DNA of 23,841 nt. Origin: Bacteroidota bacterium. Its GTDB lineage: Bacteria; Bacteroidota; Bacteroidia; Flavobacteriales_F; PHOS-HE28. Each line of letters begins with the position of its first letter. The first letter of the stretch is position 1. The position numbers and the translations under genes were made by a program. Under the pieces are notes generated by a model. It saw only the letters and a list, made by a program, of their open reading frames with translations, was not told the origin of the DNA and searched no databases. Location of the stretch: contig JAEZCB010000074.1 of the NCBI GenBank assembly GCA_023412755.1, positions 1 through 23,841 on the forward strand, written 5' to 3'. This document shows positions 1-8,375 of this stretch, in pieces.

Positions 1-66
1 TCGGATAAGGATTTCACTGCTCTCAAGGACATTCATGAAGTGAGGCTGCACAAACCGAAGGGATGA
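1..66 (+). CDS. C-terminal end of an unidentified upstream gene (5' truncated by window)
   Basis: Reading frame 1 is open from the first base and ends at TGA 64-66, giving 21 residues that end in LHKPKG. Its stop codon overlaps the next start as ATGA (63-66), the arrangement expected of co-transcribed and translationally coupled genes. This is the main reason to believe the tail is real. The fragment is too short to assign a family, and no motif is recognisable. It is basic and hydrophilic, so it does not look like a membrane or secretion-tag C-terminus. Confidence 0.5.
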   Translation, partial: SDKDFTALKDIHEVRLHKPKG

Positions 67-854
67 CCGAGAAGACCCCGACCAAGAAGATCGCATCGGA
101 CAAGAAGATCGATCTCACCTTCCTTGCCGGTCCCCGCTCCCGCACGCGCGAATTCTTCAGTGCGCTCAGCATCGCCCGCGAATTCATCTACGGTTTCCGG
201 CGTCTGCAATTTGTCGGTCCGTGCGTAACGTTCTTCGGCAGTGCACGCTTCCAAGAGGATCATGAGTACTACATCGCGGCCCGTGAGCTGGCCCGGCGTG
301 TGGGGCAGGTGGGCTTCACGATCATGACCGGCGGTGGCCCGGGTATCATGGAAGCCGCCAATCGTGGAGCACGCGACATCGGTGCGAAGAGCGTGGGCTG
401 CAACATCGTGCTGCCGCATGAGCAGTACGCGAACCCGTATCTCGATGTGAGCCTCACCTTCCAGCGGTTCTACGTGCGCAAGGTGTTGTTATTGAAGTAC
501 AGCATCTGTTTTGTGGTGATGCCTGGCGGTGCCGGCACCATGGATGAGATGTTCGAGACCATCACCTTGATCCAGACCGGCAAAGTGAAGAACTTCCCGA
601 TCCTGCTCTATGGCAAGGATTATTGGGCCCCGGTCCTTCAACAGATCGAACTAATGGTGGAGGCGGGCACCATCGGGCGCGAGGAACTGAAGTTCCTCTA
701 TGTGGCCGATTCCGTGGATGAAGCCACTTACATGCTACAGGACCGCCTCCTGGAAATGTGGCGGGCACAGCAGAAGAAAGGCGAGGATGTGCCTAAATGG
801 TGGTTCCTGGAGAAGCGGGAACTTAAGAAAAAGGTAAAGCTGGAGAACGAGTGA
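63..854 (+). CDS. LOG family protein (TIGR00730-type nucleotide 5'-monophosphate phosphoribohydrolase)
   Basis: A 263-residue cytosolic Rossmann-fold protein. Two LOG signatures are visible: GGGPGIMEA at residues 90-98 and PGGAGTMDE at 154-162, with Arg139 and Glu162 in the positions of the usual catalytic Arg/Glu. Family knowledge: LOG proteins cleave the N-glycosidic bond of (cytokinin) nucleoside 5'-monophosphates and were long misannotated as lysine decarboxylases. In a non-plant bacterium the physiological substrate is uncertain, and AMP-like or damaged nucleotides are possible. The protein is longer than classic LOGs of about 190-215 residues. It has a basic N-terminal extension of about 45 residues and a charged Lys/Glu C-terminal tail, resembling the larger LOG subgroup. 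The ATG at 63 overlaps the upstream stop (ATGA), which supports this start. The following 92 bases carry no obvious terminator. Confidence 0.9.
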   Translation: MTEKTPTKKIASDKKIDLTFLAGPRSRTREFFSALSIAREFIYGFRRLQFVGPCVTFFGSARFQEDHEYYIAARELARRVGQVGFTIMTGGGPGIMEAANRGARDIGAKSVGCNIVLPHEQYANPYLDVSLTFQRFYVRKVLLLKYSICFVVMPGGAGTMDEMFETITLIQTGKVKNFPILLYGKDYWAPVLQQIELMVEAGTIGREELKFLYVADSVDEATYMLQDRLLEMWRAQQKKGEDVPKWWFLEKRELKKKVKLENE

Positions 855-895
855 TAACGGATCCTTAACCCGCGGTCAAGGCCAGGGTAATACTA

Positions 896-910
896 CCGGG
901 AAAGCTTTGC
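896..910 (+). promoter_or_regulatory. Candidate promoter motif upstream of the TonB-dependent receptor
   Basis: The sequence CCGGGAAAGCTTTGC ends 36 bases before the receptor ATG. It contains AAGCTTTG, a partial match to the Bacteroidetes -7 element TAnnTTTG. A closely related element, CCGGGAGCTTTGC, lies at 3848-3860, 29 bases before the start of the lipoprotein gene. No convincing -33 TTG is present at the expected distance, so the call rests on the shared motif and its position. Confidence 0.3.
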
Positions 911-946
911 ACTGCCTTACGATCACTTGAGGTCGAAGCAGATGCT

Positions 947-3751
947 ATGCACCGGATAACGATCATCTTCTACATACTCGCGCTTTCCTCCACAACCTTC
1001 GCACAGAAGGGCCGGGTCACAGGCAACATTACGGCAATGGAGTCGGGCAAGATCCAGCCCATGCCCTTCGTGAATGTGTTGATCAAGGGCACTACCTATG
1101 GCGCCACCACGGATATGGATGGCAACTACTCCTTCAATGCCGATCCCGGTGACCATGTGCTGCAGGTGAGTTTCGTGGGGTTCGAACCACTTGAGCGTCC
1201 CGTTACAATTGTGGCCGGAAGCATCGTTACGGCCGATGTGGAATTGAAGGCCCAGGGGATCGAACTACAGGAATTCGAGGTGGTCCGTACCGTGGACAGG
1301 GAGCGTGAAACTATGATGCTGATGGAACGGAAACAGACCACCGCATTGATCCAGAACATCGGTGCGCAGGAGCTGAAGAAAAAAGGAGCCTCCGATGTGG
1401 CCGAAGGTGTGCAGAAGATGGTGGGCATGAGCACGGTGGGCGGAAGACATGTGATGGTGCGCGGCCTTGGTGATCGCTATAACGCGGCGTACCTCAATGG
1501 TCTGCCCCTACCCTCTCCCGATCCGGATATGAAGGTGGCGCCGCTGGACATCATCCCAACTGATGTGGTCGGCAGCATTTCCGTGACCAAGGGGTTTTCA
1601 CCGGAGCTGTATGGCGACTTCAGCGGAGGTGCCGTGGACGTTGCCACCAAGCGCGCGTCCGGTGGTTCCATCCTAAAGATCAATGTGGGCGGAGGCATGA
1701 ACACGCAAAGCACCTTCAACGAATTCCGTAGTAGCCATGGCGGAGGCAGCGATCTCTGGGGACTTGAAGATGGTACCCGTGCGGTGCCCGCAGGTATCGC
1801 AGGAAAACCCGGCACGCTCAATGGAGAAGTGGTCCCATTCCGTAACAACTTCAACCCACGGATCAGTACAGCCGCACCGGATCAGCAATTCGGCCTTTAT
1901 GGAGGTACACGGTTCAGTCTGGGCCAGGGTATAACGCTCAACGTATTGGGCACAGCCAGCTACCGCAATGAGCACCGCTATCGAAATGGCAAGATCAGGA
2001 TCATCAACGCATCGAACATGCCGCTGGTGGACTATGACATGGAAAGCTGGCAATTCAACACACAAACTTCGGCCCTTGCCGCTGCCACCCTGGAACTTGG
2101 CCGTCAGCATTCCATCGGTGTGAATGGCTTGTGGGTGAATCTTTCTTCGGATGAGCATCGGATCAACTATGGCGAACACTTCGACTACCTGGACGACGTC
2201 TACGCCCGCCGCTATACCTATCGCCAGAACACATTGCTCACCCAGCAGATCAACGGCCGCCATGTGTTCGGTTTGGAAGATCGGCTGGTAGTGGAGTGGA
2301 GCGGTTCCTTAAGCACGGCGGAAGGCTTGGAACCGGACCGGCGGCAATTGGTGTATCTGCGCGATCCGAATACCGGTATCGTACGTTTCAATGCGATAGA
2401 CCGTCTGGAGAACCACCGCTGGTACAGTGCATTGGATGAAGAAGAGAAAAGCGCACGTGCCGGTGTTGCCTACCGTGTGATCCAAAAGGAAACAGAGGAG
2501 GGCTTCATCAGCCTGCTCACCTTGCGTGCCGGAGCCCAGATGAAAAGAAAGGAACGGTCCTTCGGGTATGACATCTACTCCTACAATCTGCAACAATTGA
2601 ATGCGCTCAACCCAGAAGGTATCTCCCTGAACGATCCCGATCGTTACCTGGGCACAGCACAATACCAGGCTGGCGAATTCACCATAGCCAATGTCACTGG
2701 CCCGGAAGCGAAACACTGGATCGAACAGGATATCAATGCGGCCCATGCCTCGGCGGAGGTGGATCTTCTCCCGAACAAATTGAAACTCATTGGCGGATTG
2801 CGGATCGAGGAAGGTGGCCAACGTATCATCTACCGCCGCCAAAGCGATTCCTTCTATCAGCCCATGCGTGTGGGCCGAATTTCATCGATGGACCCGCTCC
2901 CTTTCGCCTCGGTCAAATTCGATGTGACCAAGAAGGATGTGGTCCGCGCAAGTGCCAGCAGAACGATCAGCCGCCCGGGTTTCAGGGAAATGGCCCCTTT
3001 CGAATACACCGAATTCTTCGCTGGTACCAAGAACGTGGGCGATCCCGATCTGCACAATGGCACCAACCACAACTTTGATCTGCGGTACGAGCGTTTCGCG
3101 GTGCCAGGCGAATTGATCGCCGTGGGTGTATTCGGAAAGCAGTTGATGGACCCCATCGAAAAGGTAGCGCTTGCCACGGCCAGCGGTCAATTGCAGTCGT
3201 TCCGAAACACCGGCTCGGCCCACGTGGTAGGTATAGAGTTCGAGCTGGTGAAGAACGTGGGCCGGTTGATCAAAGCCGACAGCACGACCTGGAGCGATCT
3301 GAGCGTGGGCATGAACTTCACCCTGATGCATTCCGAGCTACGGATAGGTGATGCGCGGGAGAATAGCAATGGTGCTGATGTGGTGCTTACGAACGATGTC
3401 CGTCCATTGCAAGGTGCATCGCCCTATCTGGTGAACTTCGATCTCACCTACATGCGGCCATTGGCAAATGGGCGCCGTGCTACCGCCACACTCGCATACA
3501 TGGTCTTCGGGCCCAGGGTTTTCGCCGCTGGTGCCAATGGGCTGGGCGATCAGTATGAATTGCCGGTGCATACGCTCAACCTTGTGCTGGGTGCCGATCT
3601 GGGCAAGAACTGGCAGGCCGGCATCACCTTCCGCAACCTGTTGGATGCCCGTTACCGGGTAGAGCAGGAAACGCCGGATGGGGCTTCCATCATCAACCAG
3701 TATCGCGTGGGCATGGGCATCAGTGCCAGCATCTCCTACCGCATTCTGTAA
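947..3751 (+). CDS. TonB-dependent outer-membrane receptor
   Basis: A 934-residue protein. Residues 1-19 form a signal peptide ending TTFAQ. Residues about 21-100 are a carboxypeptidase-regulatory-like beta-sandwich, with TDMDGNYSF and VSFVGFE typical of Bacteroidetes receptors. Residues about 120-235 are the plug, including RGLGDRYNAAYLNG (172-185) and FSGGAVDV (225-232). The remainder is a 22-strand-type barrel ending in FRNLLDARYR and a terminal YRIL. Family knowledge: these receptors import siderophores, vitamins, oligomers or other large ligands across the outer membrane using TonB/ExbBD energy. It lacks the SusC hallmarks and a SusD neighbour, so it is not a classic polysaccharide-locus receptor. 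The ligand cannot be read from the sequence. The gene is followed by a strong terminator and then a lipoprotein gene that may be its partner. Confidence 0.93.
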   Translation: MHRITIIFYILALSSTTFAQKGRVTGNITAMESGKIQPMPFVNVLIKGTTYGATTDMDGNYSFNADPGDHVLQVSFVGFEPLERPVTIVAGSIVTADVELKAQGIELQEFEVVRTVDRERETMMLMERKQTTALIQNIGAQELKKKGASDVAEGVQKMVGMSTVGGRHVMVRGLGDRYNAAYLNGLPLPSPDPDMKVAPLDIIPTDVVGSISVTKGFSPELYGDFSGGAVDVATKRASGGSILKINVGGGMNTQSTFNEFRSSHGGGSDLWGLEDGTRAVPAGIAGKPGTLNGEVVPFRNNFNPRISTAAPDQQFGLYGGTRFSLGQGITLNVLGTASYRNEHRYRNGKIRIINASNMPLVDYDMESWQFNTQTSALAAATLELGRQHSIGVNGLWVNLSSDEHRINYGEHFDYLDDVYARRYTYRQNTLLTQQINGRHVFGLEDRLVVEWSGSLSTAEGLEPDRRQLVYLRDPNTGIVRFNAIDRLENHRWYSALDEEEKSARAGVAYRVIQKETEEGFISLLTLRAGAQMKRKERSFGYDIYSYNLQQLNALNPEGISLNDPDRYLGTAQYQAGEFTIANVTGPEAKHWIEQDINAAHASAEVDLLPNKLKLIGGLRIEEGGQRIIYRRQSDSFYQPMRVGRISSMDPLPFASVKFDVTKKDVVRASASRTISRPGFREMAPFEYTEFFAGTKNVGDPDLHNGTNHNFDLRYERFAVPGELIAVGVFGKQLMDPIEKVALATASGQLQSFRNTGSAHVVGIEFELVKNVGRLIKADSTTWSDLSVGMNFTLMHSELRIGDARENSNGADVVLTNDVRPLQGASPYLVNFDLTYMRPLANGRRATATLAYMVFGPRVFAAGANGLGDQYELPVHTLNLVLGADLGKNWQAGITFRNLLDARYRVEQETPDGASIINQYRVGMGISASISYRIL

Positions 3752-3765
3752 GCGACCATATTGCT

Positions 3766-3805
3766 AACGAAAATGGCGCCTGCGGTCCCGGGCGCCTTTT
3801 TCGTT
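3766..3805 (+). terminator. Intrinsic terminator after the TonB-dependent receptor
   Basis: A 15-base arm (3766-3780, AACGAAAATGGCGCC) pairs with 3791-3805 (GGCGCCTTTTTCGTT) with a single mismatch. The loop is 10 bases and the GC core GGCGCC/GGCGCC is followed by TTTTT. It lies 15 bases after the receptor stop. The A-tract/T-tract symmetry would allow it to work in both directions. It also shows that the 5' extension of the next reading frame to 3761 is not coding. Confidence 0.88.
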
Positions 3806-3847
3806 AACAGAAACATAAGCTGGAGCGGACGATCGGATAAAGTGGGC

Positions 3848-3860
3848 CCGGGAGCTTTGC
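3848..3860 (+). promoter_or_regulatory. Candidate promoter motif upstream of the beta-helix lipoprotein
   Basis: The sequence CCGGGAGCTTTGC matches the element before the receptor gene apart from two missing bases. It lies just downstream of the receptor terminator and 29 bases before ATG 3890. It includes GAGCTTTG, similar to the TAnnTTTG -7 box. Its presence after a terminator fits a separate transcript for the lipoprotein under control shared with the receptor. Confidence 0.3.
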
Positions 3861-3889
3861 GGCCAACAAAGCAAAAAAGGACCAGTACA

Positions 3890-5218
3890 ATGTTCATGAA
3901 AAGCAACCCCATCGCTAAGCTGGTGATCATGGCCATGGCGGGCCTGTTGATCACCCTCCCCATGTCCTCCTGCAAAAGGAAGGAAGGCTGCACCGACCCC
4001 ACTGCCATCAACTACGATCCCGATGCCGAGCGCGATTGCTGCTGCGAATTCCCGCCGCCGGCCAACACCGAACAGACCACGGTGATCAACGGCAATACGT
4101 ATTATGTGCTCGCCGGCAACATCACCAGCAACATGTCGCTCCAGGCCGACCGGCAATACCTGATCTCCGGTGGTCTCTTCGTTAATTCCGGGGCCACCCT
4201 CACCATTCCCGCAGGTACGAGGATCTATGCTGCCGATGATGGTACCACACCTTTCCTGAGCGTACAGCGTGGGGGCATGATCAATGCTGTGGGCACTGCA
4301 GCACAACCCATTGTTCTCACTACCATCAAGACCGTCACAAGCAGCCCTGAGCGTGGGGATTGGGGTGGCATCATCCTCAATGGATATGCCTCGATCAATG
4401 TATGCGGATCGGCAGATTGCACCGCTGAGGGCGAAGGGGGCACTGGCGTCTATGGAGGCACCAATGACAGCGACAACTCCGGCATATTGAAATATGTACG
4501 CGTGGAGTATGCGGGAAAGATCCTTGGCACCGACAACGAATTGAATGGCTTCTCCTTCAATGGCGTGGGCAGCACCACTGTATTGGAGCATCTGCAGGCG
4601 TACAAGGGAAGTGATGATGGCTTCGAATTCTTCGTAGGTACAGCCAACCTGAAATGGGCGGTTTCCACCGGCAACAGCGACGACAGCTTCGACTGGACCC
4701 ATGGCTGGCGCGGCAAAGGCCAATTCTGGGTGGTACAGCAGGATGCGGTGACCGGTGACAATGGCATTGAAGCGGACAACCTGGAAGGCAACTTCGCTTT
4801 CACACCGATCAGTGATCCGCGCATCAGCAACATCGCCTTGATCGGCGCTGATGATGGCAGTGCGAACCACGGCATGCGCCTGCGCCATGGTACCAAGGGG
4901 AAGATCTGGAATGCGCTCGTGACCGGATTCACACAAGGTGTACGCGTAGGCAGCGAATGCGATGCATATGTGGCCGATGGCTCGCTCGCGGTAAAGAACA
5001 GCGCTATCTACAGCAATGCTACCAACTTCAACAACGCCGGGGCCATGGAGACCGATCCCACGAATAGCACCGCCGCATCATTCTCTGGCATCTTCGGCAC
5101 CGATGCCACCGGAGCCGCCGATCCCACCACCATTGACCCCTGGTTCTCCCCCGCCTCTTACAAAGGAGCCGTAGCCACAGACAACGACTGGACCGCCGGA
5201 TGGACCCTTGGTCTTTAA
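3890..5218 (+). CDS. Putative outer-membrane lipoprotein with beta-helix-like body
   Basis: A 442-residue protein starting at ATG 3890 (an alternative ATG is at 3896). The start is set by a clear lipoprotein signal: basic KSNPIAK, a hydrophobic core, then LPMSSC with Cys28 as the acylated residue. An in-frame extension to 3761 would translate the terminator and is rejected. After the Cys comes TDPTAINYDPDA (about 35-46), a motif often seen near the N-terminus of Bacteroidetes surface proteins, and then a CCC cluster. The body has short repeating strands such as GGLFVNSGATLTIPAGTRI, GDWGGIILNG and SDDGFEFF, suggestive of a right-handed parallel beta-helix. No catalytic motif is recognised. Adjacent placement and a shared upstream motif suggest it partners the TonB-dependent receptor, possibly as a surface ligand-binding protein; that is inference. 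Confidence 0.8.
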   Translation: MFMKSNPIAKLVIMAMAGLLITLPMSSCKRKEGCTDPTAINYDPDAERDCCCEFPPPANTEQTTVINGNTYYVLAGNITSNMSLQADRQYLISGGLFVNSGATLTIPAGTRIYAADDGTTPFLSVQRGGMINAVGTAAQPIVLTTIKTVTSSPERGDWGGIILNGYASINVCGSADCTAEGEGGTGVYGGTNDSDNSGILKYVRVEYAGKILGTDNELNGFSFNGVGSTTVLEHLQAYKGSDDGFEFFVGTANLKWAVSTGNSDDSFDWTHGWRGKGQFWVVQQDAVTGDNGIEADNLEGNFAFTPISDPRISNIALIGADDGSANHGMRLRHGTKGKIWNALVTGFTQGVRVGSECDAYVADGSLAVKNSAIYSNATNFNNAGAMETDPTNSTAASFSGIFGTDATGAADPTTIDPWFSPASYKGAVATDNDWTAGWTLGL

Positions 5219-5258
5219 GAACGGCACGCTACTGTTGCAGTTAGAACGATCATTGATG

Positions 5259-5290
5259 AAGCCCTCCGCAAAAAGCGGGGGGCTTTTTTC
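5259..5290 (+). terminator. Intrinsic terminator after the lipoprotein gene
   Basis: The arm AAGCCCTCCGC (5259-5269) pairs with GCGGGGGGCTT (5275-5285) with one G-U wobble, around an AAAAA loop, and is followed by a T run to 5289. It begins 40 bases after the lipoprotein stop. Immediately downstream is a further small inverted repeat, CATGGC / GCCATG (5290-5295 / 5302-5307), of unknown role. Confidence 0.88.
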
Positions 5291-5346
5291 ATGGCATGAT
5301 CGCCATGGAATGCAGGATCGTCGAAAATGCCCGCCCAGCATAGGTC

Positions 5347-5373
5347 TTGTTCCAATGGAACTCAGTAACTTGC
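5347..5373 (+). promoter_or_regulatory. Candidate promoter of the secreted metalloprotease
   Basis: TTG at 5347-5349 and TAACTTGC at 5366-5373 lie 16 bases apart, ending 43 bases before the ATG. The -7-like box resembles the TAAACTTGC box before purH, but the spacing is shorter than the usual 19 bases. The location directly after a terminator favours a promoter somewhere in 5291-5400. Confidence 0.27.
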
Positions 5374-5416
5374 TACTTCTTCTGCGGGCACAGTCCGCTT
5401 ATTGCTTCGCTTCTCC

Positions 5417-8362
5417 ATGAGATCGATCTTTCTTGTTGGGCTCCTTGCCTTGGGCATGGATCTTTCCGCTCAATCCGCAGGCCGTGTGGCCGAGCGTATT
5501 TCCCATGTCCGGGAAAACGGAACACGATTCCAACCTATTTCCCTCCTTCAACGGTTGGAACGCTCTGCCGTCAACGATGCGCTATGGTCGGAGGCAGTGA
5601 CTTTCGCCGATGTGCTGCAACTGGATGCACAGGCAACAATAGGACTGCTGCGCAGCCCGGAAGAGTTCATCCTTTTGGAGATCCCTTCGGGGTCAGGTAA
5701 CTTACATCTGGAGTTGCAGCGTACGGAGATCACCAGCGATGACTTCGTATTGCGTACTTCCGATGGTAATGCACCGCCCTTGGCGCCCAATGTGCACTAT
5801 CGTGGTATGATACAGGGCCAGCCCGGGAGCGTTGCATCCATCAGCATCTTCGAGGGGGAGGTCATGGGCATCATCAGCGATCAAAATGGTGAGCGCATCA
5901 TCGGAAGATTCGATAAGGCTCCAAATGGCGTGCACGTCCTGTACCATGAGGACCACCTGCGAAGCCGATCCAATGCGGTGTGCCATACGCCGGATGATGG
6001 TCCAAACCCCGAGGCCCACGAACTGCAATTGCAGGAAGGTGAGCGTACCACCAAATGCATCCGTCTTTATTGGGAGGGTGCATATGACATCACCCAGAAT
6101 AAAGGAAGTGTGGGCAATGCCACCAATTATCTGCTGGGGTTGTTCAACCAGAGTGCGACCCTTTTCGATAATGATGGGATCGATGTGGAACTTTCGGAGT
6201 TGTTCATCTGGAGTTCCGCCAGTCCATACACCGCCACCAGCAGTGGAGGCCGACTGGACCAGTTCGGTGCTCACCGCACCAGTTTCAATGGCGATCTGGC
6301 CCATTTGATCGACCTGGGCAATTATGGTGGCATCGCATGGTTGAACACCATCTGCAGCTCCAGCATCTATCGCATGGCCTACAGCGGCATCAACAGCAGC
6401 TACCAGAATGTGCCTACCTATAGCTGGAGCGTGGAAGTGGTAACGCATGAGACAGGCCATAACATGGGCTCCAAGCACACCCATGCCTGCGCATGGAACG
6501 GCAACAACACCGCGATCGATGGTTGTGGGCAATCAGCCGGTTACTCAGAAGGCAGTTGTCCCACAGGACCCATACCTAGTTCCAGCGTAGGGGGCACCAT
6601 AATGAGCTACTGCCACCTAACGAACACCACCATCAAATTCGCCAATGGTTTCGGCCCCCAACCCACCGCGTTGATCACCAATAAGATCAATTCGGGATCA
6701 TGCCTCATCGCGTGCGGCACCACCTGTGATGCGCCCCTGCCTTCCGTTTCGGTGGGCGTGGGCACCGCCACGATAAGTTGGGCCGGCATGGGTGCAACGA
6801 ATTACGACCTGCAATGGAAGCTTTCCTCCAGCGGCACCTGGACCAGCGTGAACGGTATTACCGGTACCAGCCACCAATTGACAGGCCTCTCCAATGGCAC
6901 TTCCTACGACTATCGCGTAAGGTCGAATTGCGGCACCACCACATCAGGCTGGTCATCCACCAGTTCTTTCACCACGCCGGTGCCCTGCACCGATCCCTAC
7001 GAGCCGAATAATGGCACTGCTTCGGCCACACCGATCACCCTGCCATCCACTTTGAACGCGTTGGTGGGCAGCACTTCGGATGTGGACTACTTCTCTTTCA
7101 CCACCGATCAAACCTCCAACATCACCATCTCGCTCTCCAACCTTGCAGGGGATTATGATCTCCGGTTGCTGAATTCCGTTGGAAGCCAGGTAGCGATCTC
7201 ACAGAATGGGGGCACGCAATCCGAAACCATATCCTACACCAATGCCGCAGCGGGCACCTATTTCATCCATGTTTATGGCTGGAATGGCGCACACAGCACT
7301 TCGGTCTGTTACACCTTGTACAGCAACGCTTCTGGCGCGCAGGGTTGTGGTGTGCCTTTCGGAGCCACGGCCTCGGCCATCACCACCACCAGCGCATTCC
7401 TCAGTTGGAACGCCATGCAAGGAGCAGGCAGCTATGGCATGCAGTGGCGTACGCAGGGCCTGGGTGAGTGGAACACAGTGGGCAGCATCGCTGGCACCAG
7501 CTACCAGTTGAATGGCCTTTTGCCCGGCACACAATACGAGTTCCGCATCCGCGCCAATTGCACCGGAGGTTCCTCCTTGTATTCCGGATCGGCCATTTTC
7601 ACCACGGTGGCGGATCCTTGTGCGACAGGCGCACGTGTTACCATGTTCGTTTGGCTTGATGGTGCTTACAACAATGCCAACGGACTCATGCGTGATGACC
7701 TGCGGATACAGGGGCTGATACCACTGAATGAACCTTATTCCGCCACCGGACTTCCAGTGGAAGGAAGCACCACCACCACCATGAACATCTTGAATATCAC
7801 CGGAAGCACAGCGATCGTGGATTGGGTCGTGGTGGAATTGCGGAACCCTGCGAACGCTACCCAGGTGCTGGGCACCCGGGCCGGTCTGCTGCGGCGGGAT
7901 GGACGTGTGGTGGATCCAAGCGATGGTGTTTCGCCGTTGAACTTCTGCATACCTGCCGGCACCTATCATGTCGCGGTGCGGCACAGGAACCATCTTGGAT
8001 GCATGACAGCCGCACCCATGTCCATATCCTCCAGCGGCAGCACGATCGACCTGCGCACCAACAGCACCTTCACCTATGGCACGAACGGCCGCAGGAACGT
8101 GAATGGCGTGATGCGGTTGTGGGCCGGTAATGTGAATGGTGACCACCAGGTGAAATATTCCGGAACAAACAACGACCGGGATATCATACTCACCATGCTT
8201 GGTGGTGTGGTACCCTCCAACACCATCTCCGGATACCTCGTGGCCGACCTCAACCTGGATGGCGTGGTGAAATACACCGGCCAGAACAACGATAGGGACA
8301 TCATCCTTTCCACCATTGGTGGCGTGGTACCTACCATAGTGGTCACGCAACAATTGCCTTGA
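5417..8362 (+). CDS. Secreted metzincin metalloprotease with FN3-PPC-FN3 and NDRD C-terminal module
   Basis: A 981-residue protein from ATG 5417; a TTG five codons earlier is less likely because the signal peptide MRSIFLVGLLALGMDLSAQ begins at the ATG. A prodomain of about 190 residues is followed by a reprolysin-like catalytic domain. HETGHNMGSKH (residues 344-354) gives the zinc-binding HExxHxxGxxH, and GGTIMSYCH (Met about 396) is the metzincin Met-turn. Next come an FN3 domain (about 437-519), a pre-peptidase C-terminal (PPC) domain (about 523-636), a second FN3 domain (about 643-729), and a C-terminal module (about 738-981) that ends with two NDRD repeats. Role: an extracellular or surface endopeptidase; substrate unknown. 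A lone prodomain Cys (about 189, in NAVCHTP) could be a latency cysteine switch, but this is speculative. No type A or B T9SS tail is present; the NDRD module occupies that position. Confidence 0.88.
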   Translation: MRSIFLVGLLALGMDLSAQSAGRVAERISHVRENGTRFQPISLLQRLERSAVNDALWSEAVTFADVLQLDAQATIGLLRSPEEFILLEIPSGSGNLHLELQRTEITSDDFVLRTSDGNAPPLAPNVHYRGMIQGQPGSVASISIFEGEVMGIISDQNGERIIGRFDKAPNGVHVLYHEDHLRSRSNAVCHTPDDGPNPEAHELQLQEGERTTKCIRLYWEGAYDITQNKGSVGNATNYLLGLFNQSATLFDNDGIDVELSELFIWSSASPYTATSSGGRLDQFGAHRTSFNGDLAHLIDLGNYGGIAWLNTICSSSIYRMAYSGINSSYQNVPTYSWSVEVVTHETGHNMGSKHTHACAWNGNNTAIDGCGQSAGYSEGSCPTGPIPSSSVGGTIMSYCHLTNTTIKFANGFGPQPTALITNKINSGSCLIACGTTCDAPLPSVSVGVGTATISWAGMGATNYDLQWKLSSSGTWTSVNGITGTSHQLTGLSNGTSYDYRVRSNCGTTTSGWSSTSSFTTPVPCTDPYEPNNGTASATPITLPSTLNALVGSTSDVDYFSFTTDQTSNITISLSNLAGDYDLRLLNSVGSQVAISQNGGTQSETISYTNAAAGTYFIHVYGWNGAHSTSVCYTLYSNASGAQGCGVPFGATASAITTTSAFLSWNAMQGAGSYGMQWRTQGLGEWNTVGSIAGTSYQLNGLLPGTQYEFRIRANCTGGSSLYSGSAIFTTVADPCATGARVTMFVWLDGAYNNANGLMRDDLRIQGLIPLNEPYSATGLPVEGSTTTTMNILNITGSTAIVDWVVVELRNPANATQVLGTRAGLLRRDGRVVDPSDGVSPLNFCIPAGTYHVAVRHRNHLGCMTAAPMSISSSGSTIDLRTNSTFTYGTNGRRNVNGVMRLWAGNVNGDHQVKYSGTNNDRDIILTMLGGVVPSNTISGYLVADLNLDGVVKYTGQNNDRDIILSTIGGVVPTIVVTQQLP
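8126..8340 (+). repeat. Two dockerin-like NDRD repeats at the protease C-terminus
   Basis: The two in-frame repeats read GNVNGDHQVKYSGTNNDRD and ADLNLDGVVKYTGQNNDRD. Each is followed by IIL, a GGVVP turn and a short linker. Each contains an Asp/Asn-rich loop (DxNxDGxV) like calcium-binding dockerin or EF-hand loops, and the two are about 120 bases apart. The second copy is better conserved as a calcium loop than the first. The protein ends shortly after the second copy. Confidence 0.8.
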
Positions 8363-8375
8363 TGGGGAAGATCGT

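Noticed and set aside
3761..3889. A 43-residue N-terminal extension of the lipoprotein
   Set aside because: It would translate the hairpin terminator and place residues ahead of a normal lipoprotein signal peptide.
3764..4936. A 390-codon minus-strand open frame opposite the lipoprotein
   Set aside because: It overlaps the terminator and the lipoprotein body, and its translation is low-complexity His/Gly/Ala/Arg-rich with no family features.
7199..8353. A 384-codon minus-strand open frame opposite the protease C-terminus
   Set aside because: It is a shadow of the FN3 and NDRD coding region; the translation shows no domain or signal peptide.
8363..8375. Expected terminator between the convergent protease and YqaA genes
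   Set aside because: The gap is only 13 bases and neither flank shows a GC stem with a T run, so none is claimed.
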